Source: Microvirga terrae (lineage in GTDB: Bacteria; Pseudomonadota; Alphaproteobacteria; Rhizobiales; Beijerinckiaceae). From it: 64,000 nucleotides of DNA. The notes beneath the pieces were generated by a model. It was not told the origin of the DNA and did no database searches. It was given only the letters and a program-made list of their open reading frames with translations. The stretch covers positions 4,276,001 through 4,340,000 of the forward strand of contig NZ_CP102845.1 in the NCBI RefSeq assembly GCF_013307435.2, given 5' to 3'. The position numbers and the translations under genes were made by a program. How positions within the stretch are numbered: the first letter of the stretch is position 1; each line of letters starts with the position of its first letter. Below are positions 10,019-18,278 of this stretch, in pieces.

Positions 10019-10101
10019 ATGGCCGGGCTTGTCCCGGCCATTCCGACACTGAGGAGCGCTGCGCCTCGATCCATCGGGATCGCCGGCACAGGGCCGGTGA
10101 T
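10019..10101. repeat. REP-like doublet (REPIN-like)
   Basis: Hairpin 1 is ATGGCCGGG (10019-10027), CTTGT, CCCGGCCAT (10033-10041). Hairpin 2 is ATCGCCGGC (10079-10087), a short loop, GCCGGTGAT (10093-10101) with one mismatch. The same pair occurs in the opposite order at 21221-21303, with a related GC-rich middle. Confidence 0.7.
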
Positions 10102-10136
10102 GACGGTTTGAGCGGCGCAAACGCCATCCACCGAAG

Positions 10137-10161
10137 AAAAAGCCCCGCATCTCTGCGGGGC
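10137..10161 (-). terminator. terminator of the coiled-coil gene
   Basis: GCCCCGC (10142-10148) pairs with GCGGGGC (10155-10161), followed on the minus strand by five T. It is 16 bases past the stop of the coiled-coil gene. Confidence 0.85.
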
Positions 10162-10177
10162 CGTGGAGGTGAACGAT

Positions 10178-11698
10178 CTATTCCGCGTCCGGCGATTTCA
10201 GGGGCCGGACATTGGTTTCGGTCTCGTCCTCGTCGAACAGCGTCGGATCCTCTTCCGGCGTGTCGAGGCGGGTCTTCTTGCGCAGGGCCACGTATTTCTT
10301 CTGGATCTTGGTGCGGCTCTCGCGGGCGATTTCGAGGGCGCCCTGGACCAGGGAGCGCTCGGCCTTCTCGTTCTGCAGCTCCTCGGTGAGGCGGCGGTTG
10401 GCCGCCTCCAGGGTCCCGCGCTCCTGATCGAAGCGCTTGGTGAGCTGATCGATGCGCTCGGTGAGGCTCGCCAGCTTGTTGTCGGAGCTCTCGATCTGGA
10501 AGTCCTTGGCCGCGATGGCCTTGTTGAGCATCTCGACGCGCTCCTGCAGCTCGATGCGCGAGCGCTGGAGTTCGTTGACCATGGCGACCTGGCGCTCGAC
10601 CTCCTGCTGGGTCGCCTCGAGGCGGCGGTCGAGGGTGTTCTTCTCGATGGTCGTCTCTTTCAGGTTGCGCTCGACGCCGCGCAGGGCCTCGTTCTTGTCG
10701 CGCAGCTGGTCGCGGGTATGGGCCAGGATCTTGTCGGTCGCGGCCAGACGCGAGTTGAGGCCCTCGATCTTCATGTCGAGCGCCGAAAGATCGGTCTGAT
10801 GGGCCGAGCGCTCGGAATCGATCTGGGTCTCGAGGCGCTGGCGCAGCACCTGCTCGGCCATGAGCTTGGTCTCGAGCTCGGAGGCGCGCTGGCGCGTCGC
10901 CTCGAGCTGGGTCTCCAGTTCGCCGTAGCGGTTGGTCAGGCTGGAGAGGCGATAGTTCTGCTCCTCGGCCACCTTCTGCAGGCGTTTCACCTCATGATCG
11001 AGCAGGCCGTTGCGCTCTCGGGTCTCGATGAGCTCCCGTTCGGCCCGGGCCACCGTCTGGTCGGCCTCCTGGGCTTCGAGGCGCAGAGCCTGGTTCTCCT
11101 CGGTGATGTTGCGGGCGCGCTCCGTTTCGATGGCGAGCTGGTTCTCCAGGTCGCCGACGATCGCCTCCTTGTCCTTCACGTTGAGGCGCAGGTCCTCGAT
11201 GAAGGAATCCTGCTCGCGAACCCGGGACTCCGCCTTGCGCAGCTGCGAGACCGCGGCGGTCAGATCGTCCACCGTCCGGGCATGGAGGCTGTTGATGTCG
11301 CCGAGCTCCCGGCGCAGGGCCACGGTCATGTCGCTTTCCTGCCTGAGCACCGCCTCGGTTTCGAGAAGCCGCGACTGGAGCTGCGGGTAGCTGCGGATGA
11401 GGTCGTTCACGGGCTCGCTGAGAAGGGCGAAATCCTCCTTCAGGCTGCGGATCTCCTCCAGCCGGTCGATCATGTTGGCGAAGCGGACGCGAATCAGCTC
11501 GTTCTTCTGGCCGACGGAATCGAGCGCCCCGTTGGGACGAACCACGATCGTCTCGCCCTTGTGGGCGGGCGCCTCGACAGGTGCAGCGGCGGCCGCGGCT
11601 GCCTGGGCGCTCTCGCCCTCCTCATGCAGGGAGCCGGCCAAAGCCTCATCCTGCTTCCTGCCAAAACGGTTCCTGAACGACGTCCAACCCGAAGACAT
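10178..11698 (-). CDS. long coiled-coil protein, possible filament former
   Basis: A 506-residue protein that is almost entirely coiled coil from about residue 60 to 480, with heptads rich in Leu, Glu, Arg and Gln. A disordered Ala-rich head (MSSGWTSFRNRFGRKQ..., Ala run near 33-40) and an acidic tail (TPEEDPTLFDEDETE) flank it. It has no signal peptide or membrane helix, so it is cytosolic. A head-rod-tail layout of this size resembles bacterial intermediate-filament-like proteins such as crescentin, and Hyphomicrobiales carry such filaments. That link is inference from architecture only. It lies downstream of glcF with its own terminator. Confidence 0.7.
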   Translation of the reverse strand: MSSGWTSFRNRFGRKQDEALAGSLHEEGESAQAAAAAAAPVEAPAHKGETIVVRPNGALDSVGQKNELIRVRFANMIDRLEEIRSLKEDFALLSEPVNDLIRSYPQLQSRLLETEAVLRQESDMTVALRRELGDINSLHARTVDDLTAAVSQLRKAESRVREQDSFIEDLRLNVKDKEAIVGDLENQLAIETERARNITEENQALRLEAQEADQTVARAERELIETRERNGLLDHEVKRLQKVAEEQNYRLSSLTNRYGELETQLEATRQRASELETKLMAEQVLRQRLETQIDSERSAHQTDLSALDMKIEGLNSRLAATDKILAHTRDQLRDKNEALRGVERNLKETTIEKNTLDRRLEATQQEVERQVAMVNELQRSRIELQERVEMLNKAIAAKDFQIESSDNKLASLTERIDQLTKRFDQERGTLEAANRRLTEELQNEKAERSLVQGALEIARESRTKIQKKYVALRKKTRLDTPEEDPTLFDEDETETNVRPLKSPDAE

Positions 11699-11798
11699 AT
11701 GCCGGCCCTTACGCCTCTGAAATTCACCCTTTCCCGACCTTTAGCCCAGATGGGAGCGGTTTGGAAATGAAATTTCGTTGCGTAAGAATGTAGCAGCC

Positions 11799-13154
11799 TC
11801 ACTCGGCCGCGATGGTCAACGATCCCGAGATGCGCTTCTGGAAGCCGGCCGCCTCCAGGGCTTCCGGCATGGGCCCGCCGGTCGCCCAGTCGAGAAGCTC
11901 GACCGTGTGGACGATGGGAATCCCGGTTCCCTTCCCGATCTGCGTCATGCAGCCGATGTTGCCGGTCGCGATGAGATCGGGCTTGGTGCGCTCGATATTG
12001 GCGACCTTGCGGGCCCTGAGCTGGGCGGCGATCTCGGGCTGCAGCAGGTTGTAGGTGCCGGCGGACCCGCAGCAGATATGCCCTTCCGGCACGTCCTTCA
12101 CGGTGAAGCCCGCCTGCTTCAGCAGGGTCTTCGGTTCGGTGCGGATCGCCTGCCCGTGCTGCATGGAGCAGGCGGAGTGATAGGCCACCACCAGGTCGGT
12201 CTCGCGGACCGGCTCCATGAGCTTGAGGGACGTGACGTATTCGGTGACGTCCTTGGCGATGGCCGAGACGCGGGCGGCCTTCTCGGCATAGTCCGGGTCC
12301 TCCCGGAACATGAAGCCGTAATCCTTGATCGTCGTGCCGCAGCCGGACGCCGTGATGATGATGGCGTCGAGCCCCTCCCCGTCCATCTCGGCGATCCAGG
12401 CGTCGATGTTGCGCTTGGCGAAGCCATGGGCCTCCTCGTCGCGGCCCATGTGGTGGACGAGGGCGCCGCAGCACCCCTCCCCCTTGGGCTGGACCACGTC
12501 GACGCCATGGCGGTTGAGGAGGCGGACGGCGGCCTCGTTGAAGCCGGGCTTGAGCACCGGCTGGGCGCACCCGGACAGAATCGCCACCCGGCCCCGGCGC
12601 TCGCCATGGGCCTTGAAGGTGCCGGGCTGCTCGAAGGGCGAGCGGGCGGGCGCTTTTGCGGGCGCCAGTTCGATCATCGCCTGCAGGCGGTTGCCGAGGA
12701 GCGGCAGCCCGCCGATCACGCCCTTCAGGGGCTTGGCCAGCACCGCGGCGCCGAGCGCGAACCGGAAGCGGCCCGGATAAGGCAGCACGCTGGCCAACAC
12801 CCAGCGCAGGAGCCGGTCATGCCAGGGACGCGTATAGGTCGCCTCGATATAGGCGCGGGCATGGTCGACCAGATGCATGTAATGCACGCCGGACGGACAG
12901 GTGGTCATGCAGGACAGGCACGAGAGGCAGCGGTCGATATGCTTGACCACTTCCGGAGACGCGGGCTTGCCGCTCTCCAGCATGTCCTTCATCAGGTAGA
13001 TGCGCCCGCGCGGGGAATCGAGCTCGTCGCCGAGCAGGAGATAGGTCGGGCAGGTCGCCGTGCAGAAGCCGCAATGGACGCAGGTCCGGAGGATCTTCTC
13101 CGAACTGGCCATGGCGGGATCTCTGAGCTGATCGGGCGTGAAATTGGTCTGCAT
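11799..13154 (-). CDS. glcF: glycolate oxidase iron-sulfur subunit GlcF
   Basis: A 451-residue GlcF. Two 4Fe-4S motifs are visible: Cys25-x2-Cys28-x2-Cys31-x3-Cys35-Pro and Cys76-x2-Cys79-x2-Cys82-x3-Cys86-Pro. Two CCG domains follow (EGCCGALVHHMG and HICCGSAGTYNLLQ). It passes electrons from the flavin subunits GlcD and GlcE to the respiratory chain while glycolate is oxidised to glyoxylate. It is the last gene of the glcD-glcE-DUF2585-glcF group and starts 9 bases after the DUF2585 stop. No glc regulator or permease is next to it. Confidence 0.96.
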   Translation of the reverse strand: MQTNFTPDQLRDPAMASSEKILRTCVHCGFCTATCPTYLLLGDELDSPRGRIYLMKDMLESGKPASPEVVKHIDRCLSCLSCMTTCPSGVHYMHLVDHARAYIEATYTRPWHDRLLRWVLASVLPYPGRFRFALGAAVLAKPLKGVIGGLPLLGNRLQAMIELAPAKAPARSPFEQPGTFKAHGERRGRVAILSGCAQPVLKPGFNEAAVRLLNRHGVDVVQPKGEGCCGALVHHMGRDEEAHGFAKRNIDAWIAEMDGEGLDAIIITASGCGTTIKDYGFMFREDPDYAEKAARVSAIAKDVTEYVTSLKLMEPVRETDLVVAYHSACSMQHGQAIRTEPKTLLKQAGFTVKDVPEGHICCGSAGTYNLLQPEIAAQLRARKVANIERTKPDLIATGNIGCMTQIGKGTGIPIVHTVELLDWATGGPMPEALEAAGFQKRISGSLTIAAE

Positions 13155-13163
13155 GGTTTTGTC

Positions 13164-13778
13164 TCACATCGCCCCTTGCCAGCGGTTGATGGCATCCATG
13201 GGATGGATCAGCATGATGACGTTCAAAATGAGGTTGTCGCGGATCCAGAACCCGACGAAAGCTTCCATGATTGCGGCGACGAGCGCCGTCAGCCAGACCG
13301 GCCAGATCCGCGCCAAGACGAAGCCGGCCATCATGGCGAGGATGTCCGACACCGAGTTGACGACGCTGTCGCCGTAATAGTCGAGCGCGATGGTGGTCGC
13401 ACGATAGCGCTCGATGACCGCGTCGGTGTTCTCGGCGATTTCCCACGCGGCTTCGAGCCCGATGGCACAAAGAAGCGCAACGCCGAAGGGCAGCGCCTTT
13501 CCGCGCAGAAGCCCGATCGCCCAGGCTCCCGCATAGAACAGGAAGCCGTGGATGACGTGGGAGGGCGTGTACCAGTCGGTCAGATGCTGCGAGTTGCCCG
13601 AATCCTTCACGGTGCCGTGCCAAAGCTCGATCGTCCCGCAGGTGCAGATCGGCGTGCGGCCCATCAGCAGGAGGATCGCGGCCGTGCATGCGATGAGCCC
13701 GAGGGCGAGGCCCGCGACGAGCGCCGTCCGCCCGCCGTTCGACGGCCGTGCCTCCGCAAATGATGCCGTGCCGGCCAT
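13164..13778 (-). CDS. DUF2585 (UPF0314) membrane protein within the glc operon
   Basis: A 204-residue protein with about five hydrophobic segments (near 20-40, 72-90, 95-110, 140-160 and 163-180). The CTCGTIELWHGTVKDSGNSQHLTDWYTPSH block is typical of DUF2585. It should be an inner-membrane protein of unknown function. It lies between glcE (1 base after the glcE stop) and glcF (9 bases before it), so translation is probably linked to glycolate oxidase. The two cysteines in the Cys-Thr-Cys motif could be redox or metal sites (inference). Confidence 0.85.
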   Translation of the reverse strand: MAGTASFAEARPSNGGRTALVAGLALGLIACTAAILLLMGRTPICTCGTIELWHGTVKDSGNSQHLTDWYTPSHVIHGFLFYAGAWAIGLLRGKALPFGVALLCAIGLEAAWEIAENTDAVIERYRATTIALDYYGDSVVNSVSDILAMMAGFVLARIWPVWLTALVAAIMEAFVGFWIRDNLILNVIMLIHPMDAINRWQGAM

Positions 13779-13779
13779 C

Positions 13780-14976
13780 TCAGATCCCCGCGTACATCCG
13801 GCCGGGATTGAGGATTCCGGCGGGATCGAAGGACGCCTTGACGCCGCGCGAGAGCGTCATCAGGGCGTCCGATTGCGGTTCGAACACGTCGACGGCGGAG
13901 CGGATCTCGGCCGGGGCGCGCACCAGGGTGGCATGGCCGCCGAACGCTCCGGTCGCCTCGCGCAGGACCGACGCGCCCGCATCGCCGTCGACAGGCGTCG
14001 AGATCCAGACGAGCCCCCCGCCCCAGTCGTAGAACCATTGCGCGTCGAGGGACTGCGCCACCTGCGCGACCAGGTCGGGCCCCTTGGTCGGCACCGTGGA
14101 GACGCGCCAGACGGCCCGGTTGCCCTGATCGGTCAGGAGCGTCACGTCGCGCACCGACTGCCAGAGGGCCTCGGCCCCGACCCCTTCGAGGATGTCCATG
14201 AAGCGGAAGCGCCTCAGCAGGCGCTTGAGCTCGTTCATCCGGTAATCGACCGAGATCCTGAAGCCTTCGAGCCGGATCAGCGTGTTGCCGCCCCGGCGGT
14301 CGCGGTCTGGAACATGGGCGGCGCCGGTCACGTCGAAGGGCGAGCCGAGCGCCATGGACAGGGCCTCGATGGCTTGCCGGTCGTCGAGGCCGCGGATCAC
14401 GAGGGTCGCCATGCGCTCCTGCTTGGGCAGCACCTTGAACGTCACCTCGGTCAGGAAGCCCAGCGTGCCCCAGGAGCCGCCCATCAGCTTCACGAGGTCG
14501 AGCCCGGTGACGTTCTTCATCACGCGTCCGCCGGATTTCACCACCTCGCCGCGCCCGTTGACGAAGCGCACGCCGATCAGGCTGTCGCGGGCGGCGCCCG
14601 CCATGATGCGGCGCGGGCCGGAGATGTTCATGGCCGCCACCGCCCCGATGGTCGGCTCGCCCTTGATGCCGAGCAGTGAGCGGTAATCCATGGGCTCGAA
14701 GGGCAGTTCCTGCCCCTTCGCGGCCAGCACCCGCATGACCTCGAGCACCGGCGTGCCGCTGCGCGCGGAGATCACGAGTTCGGCCGGCTCGTAGAGCGTG
14801 ATCCCGGTCAGGCCCGACGACGAGAGCGACGCGTCGGTCTGGTTCGGCCGTCCCATCGAAGCCTTGGTGCCGTTGCCTCCGACGTTGAGGAGCGTGCCCT
14901 TGTCGGCGGCCTCGCGGATGATGATCGACGCGTCCTGCTCGTCGCGGGGGGTATGGCGAGGGGGATCGACGATCAC
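13780..14976 (-). CDS. glcE: glycolate oxidase FAD subunit GlcE
   Basis: A 398-residue GlcE, an FAD-binding type 4 (VAO/PCMH) subunit. The flavin-binding segment is GTLLNVGGNGTKASMG (near 30-45), with IGAVAAMNISGPRRIMAGAARDSL further on. The C-terminus ends in FDPAGILNPGRMYAGI. It partners GlcD and GlcF. The start is a GTG at 14976 that overlaps the glcD stop in the sequence GTGA. The open frame continues for another 311 codons upstream, but that stretch is an out-of-frame shadow of glcD. Confidence 0.95.
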   Translation of the reverse strand: MIVDPPRHTPRDEQDASIIIREAADKGTLLNVGGNGTKASMGRPNQTDASLSSSGLTGITLYEPAELVISARSGTPVLEVMRVLAAKGQELPFEPMDYRSLLGIKGEPTIGAVAAMNISGPRRIMAGAARDSLIGVRFVNGRGEVVKSGGRVMKNVTGLDLVKLMGGSWGTLGFLTEVTFKVLPKQERMATLVIRGLDDRQAIEALSMALGSPFDVTGAAHVPDRDRRGGNTLIRLEGFRISVDYRMNELKRLLRRFRFMDILEGVGAEALWQSVRDVTLLTDQGNRAVWRVSTVPTKGPDLVAQVAQSLDAQWFYDWGGGLVWISTPVDGDAGASVLREATGAFGGHATLVRAPAEIRSAVDVFEPQSDALMTLSRGVKASFDPAGILNPGRMYAGI

Positions 14977-16406
14977 GCGGCGAACCTTCCTTCGAGGGGG
15001 AACACCTTCGCCGGGTTGAGGAGCCAGCCGGGGTCGAACACGCCGCGCACGCGCATCTGCTGCTCGAGATCCGTGGCGTTGAACTGGCAGGTCATCAAGT
15101 CGCGCTTCTCGATCCCGACGCCATGCTCGCCCGTGAGGCAGCCGCCGACCTCGACGCAGAGCCGGAGGATGTCCTCGCCGGCCTTTTCGGCCTTCTCCAT
15201 CTCGCCCGGCACGTTGGTGTTGAACATGACGAGCGGATGCAGGTTGCCGTCGCCCGCATGGAACACGTTGGCGACGCCGAGCCCGTAGGACTTCACGATC
15301 TCGTCGATCCGGTTGAGCACGTAGGGCAGCTGGCCGGTCGGGATGGTGCCGTCCATGCAGATGTAATCGGCGACGCGCCCCGTGGCCCCGAAGGCGGATT
15401 TGCGGCCCTTCCAGATCGCCGCGCTCTCGGCCTCCGATTGCGAGACCTTCATGGTCTTCGGCCGGAACGGCTCGGCGATCGCCACGATGCGGCGGAGCAT
15501 GTCGTCGATCTCCTGGTCCGAGCCCTCCACCTCGCAGATCAGCATGGCCTCCACGTCGAGCGGATAGCCCGCATGGGCGAAGGCCTCGCAGATCTGGATC
15601 GCGGGCTTGTCCATGTATTCGAGCGCCACCGGGATGATGCCCGCCCCGATGATCGCCGCCACGCAGGCGCCCGCATCCTCTACCGACGAGAATCCGAAGA
15701 GCGCCGGCCGCGCTCCTTCCGCCGCGCGCAGGATCCGCACCACGGCCTCGGTGACGACGCCGAGCTGCCCCTCCGATCCGCAGATCAGGCCGAGGAGGTC
15801 GTAGCCCGCAGCGTCGAGATGCTCGCCGCCGATCTCCACCACCGTGCCGTCGAGCATCACCAGGGTGACGCCGAGCAGGTTGTTGGTGGTCACGCCGTAT
15901 TTCAGGCAATGGGCCCCGCCCGAGTTCATCGCGATGTTGCCGGCGATCGTGCAGGCGAGCTGGCTCGACGGGTCGGGCGCGTAGAAGAAGCCCTCATGCG
16001 ACACCGCCTGGCTGATGCCGAGATTGGTAATGCCCGACTGGACGCGCGCCGTGCGTGCCTCGAAATCGACGTTGAGCACCCGGTTCATCTTGGCGACGCC
16101 GAGCACGATGGCGTCCTCCTGCGGGATCGCGCCGCCGCACAACGAGGTTCCCGCCCCGCGCGGCACCACCTTGACGCGGTTCTCGTGGCAGAAGCGCAGG
16201 ATCGCCGAGACCTCCTCCGTGGTCGAGGGCAGCACTACCGCGAGGGGCATCCGGCGATAGGCGGTCAGGCCGTCGGTCTCGAAGGCGCGGCGCTCGTCCT
16301 CGGACACGATCAGCGCCTCCGACGCGACAAGGCGTCCCAGACCGTCGACGATCTCCTTCCGTCGCGCCAGAACCGCTTTGTCCGGCTGTGGAAATGCAAT
16401 GGTCAT
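14973..16406 (-). CDS. glcD: glycolate oxidase FAD subunit GlcD
   Basis: A 477-residue GlcD. The FAD_binding_4 domain has VVPRGAGTSLCGGAIP (about 83-98) and SSQLACTIAGNIAMNSGGAHCLKYG. The FAD-oxidase C domain carries NVFHAGDGNLHPLVMFN, GGCLTGEHGVGIEKR and the terminal FDPGWLLNPAKVFP. It oxidises glycolate (possibly other 2-hydroxy acids such as D-lactate) to the keto acid. The start at 16406 follows GGGAGGA; a frame to 16427 adds seven residues over that ribosome site. It is first in the operon and overlaps glcE by four bases. Confidence 0.96.
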   Translation of the reverse strand: MTIAFPQPDKAVLARRKEIVDGLGRLVASEALIVSEDERRAFETDGLTAYRRMPLAVVLPSTTEEVSAILRFCHENRVKVVPRGAGTSLCGGAIPQEDAIVLGVAKMNRVLNVDFEARTARVQSGITNLGISQAVSHEGFFYAPDPSSQLACTIAGNIAMNSGGAHCLKYGVTTNNLLGVTLVMLDGTVVEIGGEHLDAAGYDLLGLICGSEGQLGVVTEAVVRILRAAEGARPALFGFSSVEDAGACVAAIIGAGIIPVALEYMDKPAIQICEAFAHAGYPLDVEAMLICEVEGSDQEIDDMLRRIVAIAEPFRPKTMKVSQSEAESAAIWKGRKSAFGATGRVADYICMDGTIPTGQLPYVLNRIDEIVKSYGLGVANVFHAGDGNLHPLVMFNTNVPGEMEKAEKAGEDILRLCVEVGGCLTGEHGVGIEKRDLMTCQFNATDLEQQMRVRGVFDPGWLLNPAKVFPLEGRFAA

Positions 16407-16507
16407 GGCATCCTCCCGAGGAATCACCGGTGCGTCCCAGGAATGGCTACCTTTACAACAAGGCGGCTTTTCCCGACGGCGTTTTCACATAATCTAGAAT
16501 GTCTCTA

Positions 16508-16618
16508 ACGCATCGTGGGGAAAAGTGGACCCGGTTTTCCGCAAAGAACGATGCGTCGCTCAAAAAATTCAGCATCGGATGGATCCCAAAAGTGGTGTCC
16601 ACTTTCGGGTCCGATGCT
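16508..16618. repeat. two-hairpin intergenic repeat, copy A
   Basis: First hairpin: arms ACGCATCGT (16508-16516) and ACGATGCGT (16548-16556). Second hairpin: arms AGCATCGGA (16571-16579) and TCCGATGCT (16610-16618). Internal sequences contain AAAAGTGGACCCGG and CCAAAAGTGG. Copies B (22393-22500) and C (56544-56698) share the arms and cores. It sits just before the cytochrome c gene. Confidence 0.85.
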
Positions 16619-16654
16619 CTAGGATGGGACAGGGGTCCAGCAAAGGAGTTTTTG

Positions 16655-17041
16655 ATGCGTTCCTTCGTTCTTTCCGCCGCCCTGCTTCTCGCCGGGCTCG
16701 GGTCCGCCCAGGCCCAGGATGCGGCTGCCGGCGAGAAGGTCTTCGCCCAGTGCCGGGCCTGCCACCAGGTGGGCGAGAATGCGAAAAACGCCGTGGGCCC
16801 GGTGCTGAACGGCCTCTTCGGCCGCCACTCGGGATCGGTCGAGGGCTACAACTACTCCGCGGCCAACAAGAACTCCGGCATCACCTGGGACGAAGCCACG
16901 TTCCGCGAGTACATCAAGGACCCGAAAGCCAAGATCCCGGGCACCAAGATGATCTATGCCGGCCTGAAGGACGAGCAGAGGGTCAACGATCTCGTCGCTT
17001 ACCTCAAGCAATTCGACGCCTCGGGTAAGAAATCCCAGTGA
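16655..17041 (+). CDS. soluble class I cytochrome c (c550/c2 type)
   Basis: A 128-residue periplasmic cytochrome c. The Sec signal peptide spans 1-20 (cut at AQAQD). The haem-binding motif is CRACH at about 34-38. The distal methionine is probably in GTKMIYAGL (about 95). The GPVLNGLFGRHSG and FREYIKDPKAKIPGTKM motifs mark the mitochondrial-like cytochrome c family. It carries electrons between periplasmic dehydrogenases or the bc1 complex and oxidases. The start follows AAAGGAG. It lies between glcDEF and lutABC, but it is transcribed alone from a leader containing repeat copy A. Confidence 0.93.
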   Translation: MRSFVLSAALLLAGLGSAQAQDAAAGEKVFAQCRACHQVGENAKNAVGPVLNGLFGRHSGSVEGYNYSAANKNSGITWDEATFREYIKDPKAKIPGTKMIYAGLKDEQRVNDLVAYLKQFDASGKKSQ

Positions 17042-17111
17042 CTATTGCGGCCAAGCTCGCATTGCGCTGAATGCAATGCAGGTATCGAACAGCTCCGTTT
17101 CAGCATAAAAA

Positions 17112-17151
17112 GGCCAGCGTGAGCCGGGTTTTCTGCCCGGTTACGCTGGAT
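17112..17151. terminator. hairpin after the cytochrome c gene
   Basis: CCAGCGT (17114-17120) with ACGCTGG (17143-17149), and inner CCGGG (17124-17128) with CCCGG (17136-17140). There is an A run on its left and no T run on its right. It may be a weak terminator for the plus strand or stabilise the mRNA end. Confidence 0.5.
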
Positions 17152-17271
17152 GTTTCGCAGCGACGCGCCACAGCGTCGTCGATCATCATTGAAACTATAT
17201 AATGAATCGAAAGTTAGCCTCCTATGTCGGGTGCCGCGAGGCCCCGCATCACGATCATAGGAGAGAGATTC

Positions 17272-18132
17272 ATGGTGAGTCTTCTTGCCAGCATCCATGA
17301 CCGAATGGCCGAGCTCGATCGGCCCGATCTGTCCAGGATCTCGGGCCTTCCGTTCGGATCCGATCTGCTGTCCCGCCTGCCGGTTCTCGAGCAGAACCCT
17401 GCGCCTCCCCCGAACACCATCCTCGGGACCAACGCGGGCGAGACCCTGGACGGAACGTCGTCCGACGATGTGATCGACGCCCTGGGCGGGAGCGATACGG
17501 TGTCCGGCAAAGCCGGCGACGACGTGATCGTCACGTCCGGCGACGGCTTCGACCGTCTCTACGGCGATGAAGGAAACGACGAGCTTCGCGGCGGCGATGC
17601 CGGCAACCTGCTCCACGGCGGCAGCGGCAACGATCATGCCTATGGCGGCGCAGGCGGCGACAAGCTCAACGGCGACAGCGGCGACGACGTCCTGGAGGGC
17701 GGGGCCGGGGTCGACAAGGTCAGCGGCGGATTCGGCCAGGACACCGTCATCGGTGGTGCGGGCACCGACGAGCTCGTGGGCGGCTTCGGTGCGGACGCCT
17801 TCCGGTTCACGCAGCTCGACGGCAGCGTCGACGTCGTATCGGAATTCAACTTCATTCCCGACGTCGGAGAAGGCCTCGACCAGGGCGATCGTTTCGAGTT
17901 GAACCTCGGCGCCTTCGCGGCCTTGGGCGACGGCGCGGGCAACACCCTGAGCGAAAGCGAATTCGCCCTCGGCACGAAGGCGACGAGTGCCGGCCAGCAC
18001 ATTCTCTACGATCAGGCTGCCGGTGCGCTCTTCTACGACGTGGATGGCAGCGGCACGGCCAAGGCGGTGCAGTTTGCATCCGTCGCCGGACGTGTGGAGC
18101 TTCACGCGTCCGACTTCCTGCTGATCGCCTGA
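17272..18132 (+). CDS. RTX calcium-binding secreted protein
   Basis: A 286-residue protein with a short helical N-terminus (1-45). RTX nonapeptides run from about 52 to 172 (GTSSDDVIDALGGSD, GNDELRGGDAGN, GGAGGDKLNGDSGDD). A C-terminal module (about 176-286) ends in ASDFLLIA. The module contains LYDQAAGALFYDVDGSGTA, matching those of the two other RTX proteins in the window. It is probably exported by a type I system encoded elsewhere and binds calcium outside the cell. No enzymatic domain is visible. The start at 17272 follows AGGAGAGA; an in-frame ATG at 17224 lies before that site. Confidence 0.85.
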   Translation: MVSLLASIHDRMAELDRPDLSRISGLPFGSDLLSRLPVLEQNPAPPPNTILGTNAGETLDGTSSDDVIDALGGSDTVSGKAGDDVIVTSGDGFDRLYGDEGNDELRGGDAGNLLHGGSGNDHAYGGAGGDKLNGDSGDDVLEGGAGVDKVSGGFGQDTVIGGAGTDELVGGFGADAFRFTQLDGSVDVVSEFNFIPDVGEGLDQGDRFELNLGAFAALGDGAGNTLSESEFALGTKATSAGQHILYDQAAGALFYDVDGSGTAKAVQFASVAGRVELHASDFLLIA

Positions 18133-18148
18133 GAGACGGTCCTTGCGA

Positions 18149-18177
18149 AGCGGCCGGGCCTTATGGGTCCGGCCGCT
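18149..18177. terminator. hairpin after the RTX gene
   Basis: AGCGGCCGG (18149-18157) pairs perfectly with CCGGCCGCT (18169-18177), 17 bases past the stop. No T run follows, so intrinsic termination is uncertain. Confidence 0.5.
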
Positions 18178-18278
18178 CCCGTGCTTCATGACAGGTCTGC
18201 CGGCGGTCCTCTTGACCCAGCCTGATTTACGTTCATGGTACGATCTCAAAAACAACGCGAGATCCTAGAACCGTGAAC

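Larger units (their letters stand above)
9839..10177. other. intergenic region with REP doublet, no gene seen
   Basis: These 339 bases between the SDR gene and the coiled-coil gene hold the SDR leader, a two-hairpin REP-like doublet (10019-10101) and a terminator (10137-10161). Long frames crossing it are antisense or extended shadows of neighbouring genes. Confidence 0.6.

Noticed and set aside
8381..10111. 576-codon plus-strand open frame
   Set aside because: Antisense to the NUDIX and SDR genes and crosses a REP doublet; no ribosome site or homology.
13780..15909. 709-codon open frame on the minus strand
   Set aside because: Only the part from the GTG at 14976 encodes GlcE. The upstream 311 codons are an out-of-frame shadow of glcD with Arg/Gly-rich nonsense composition.
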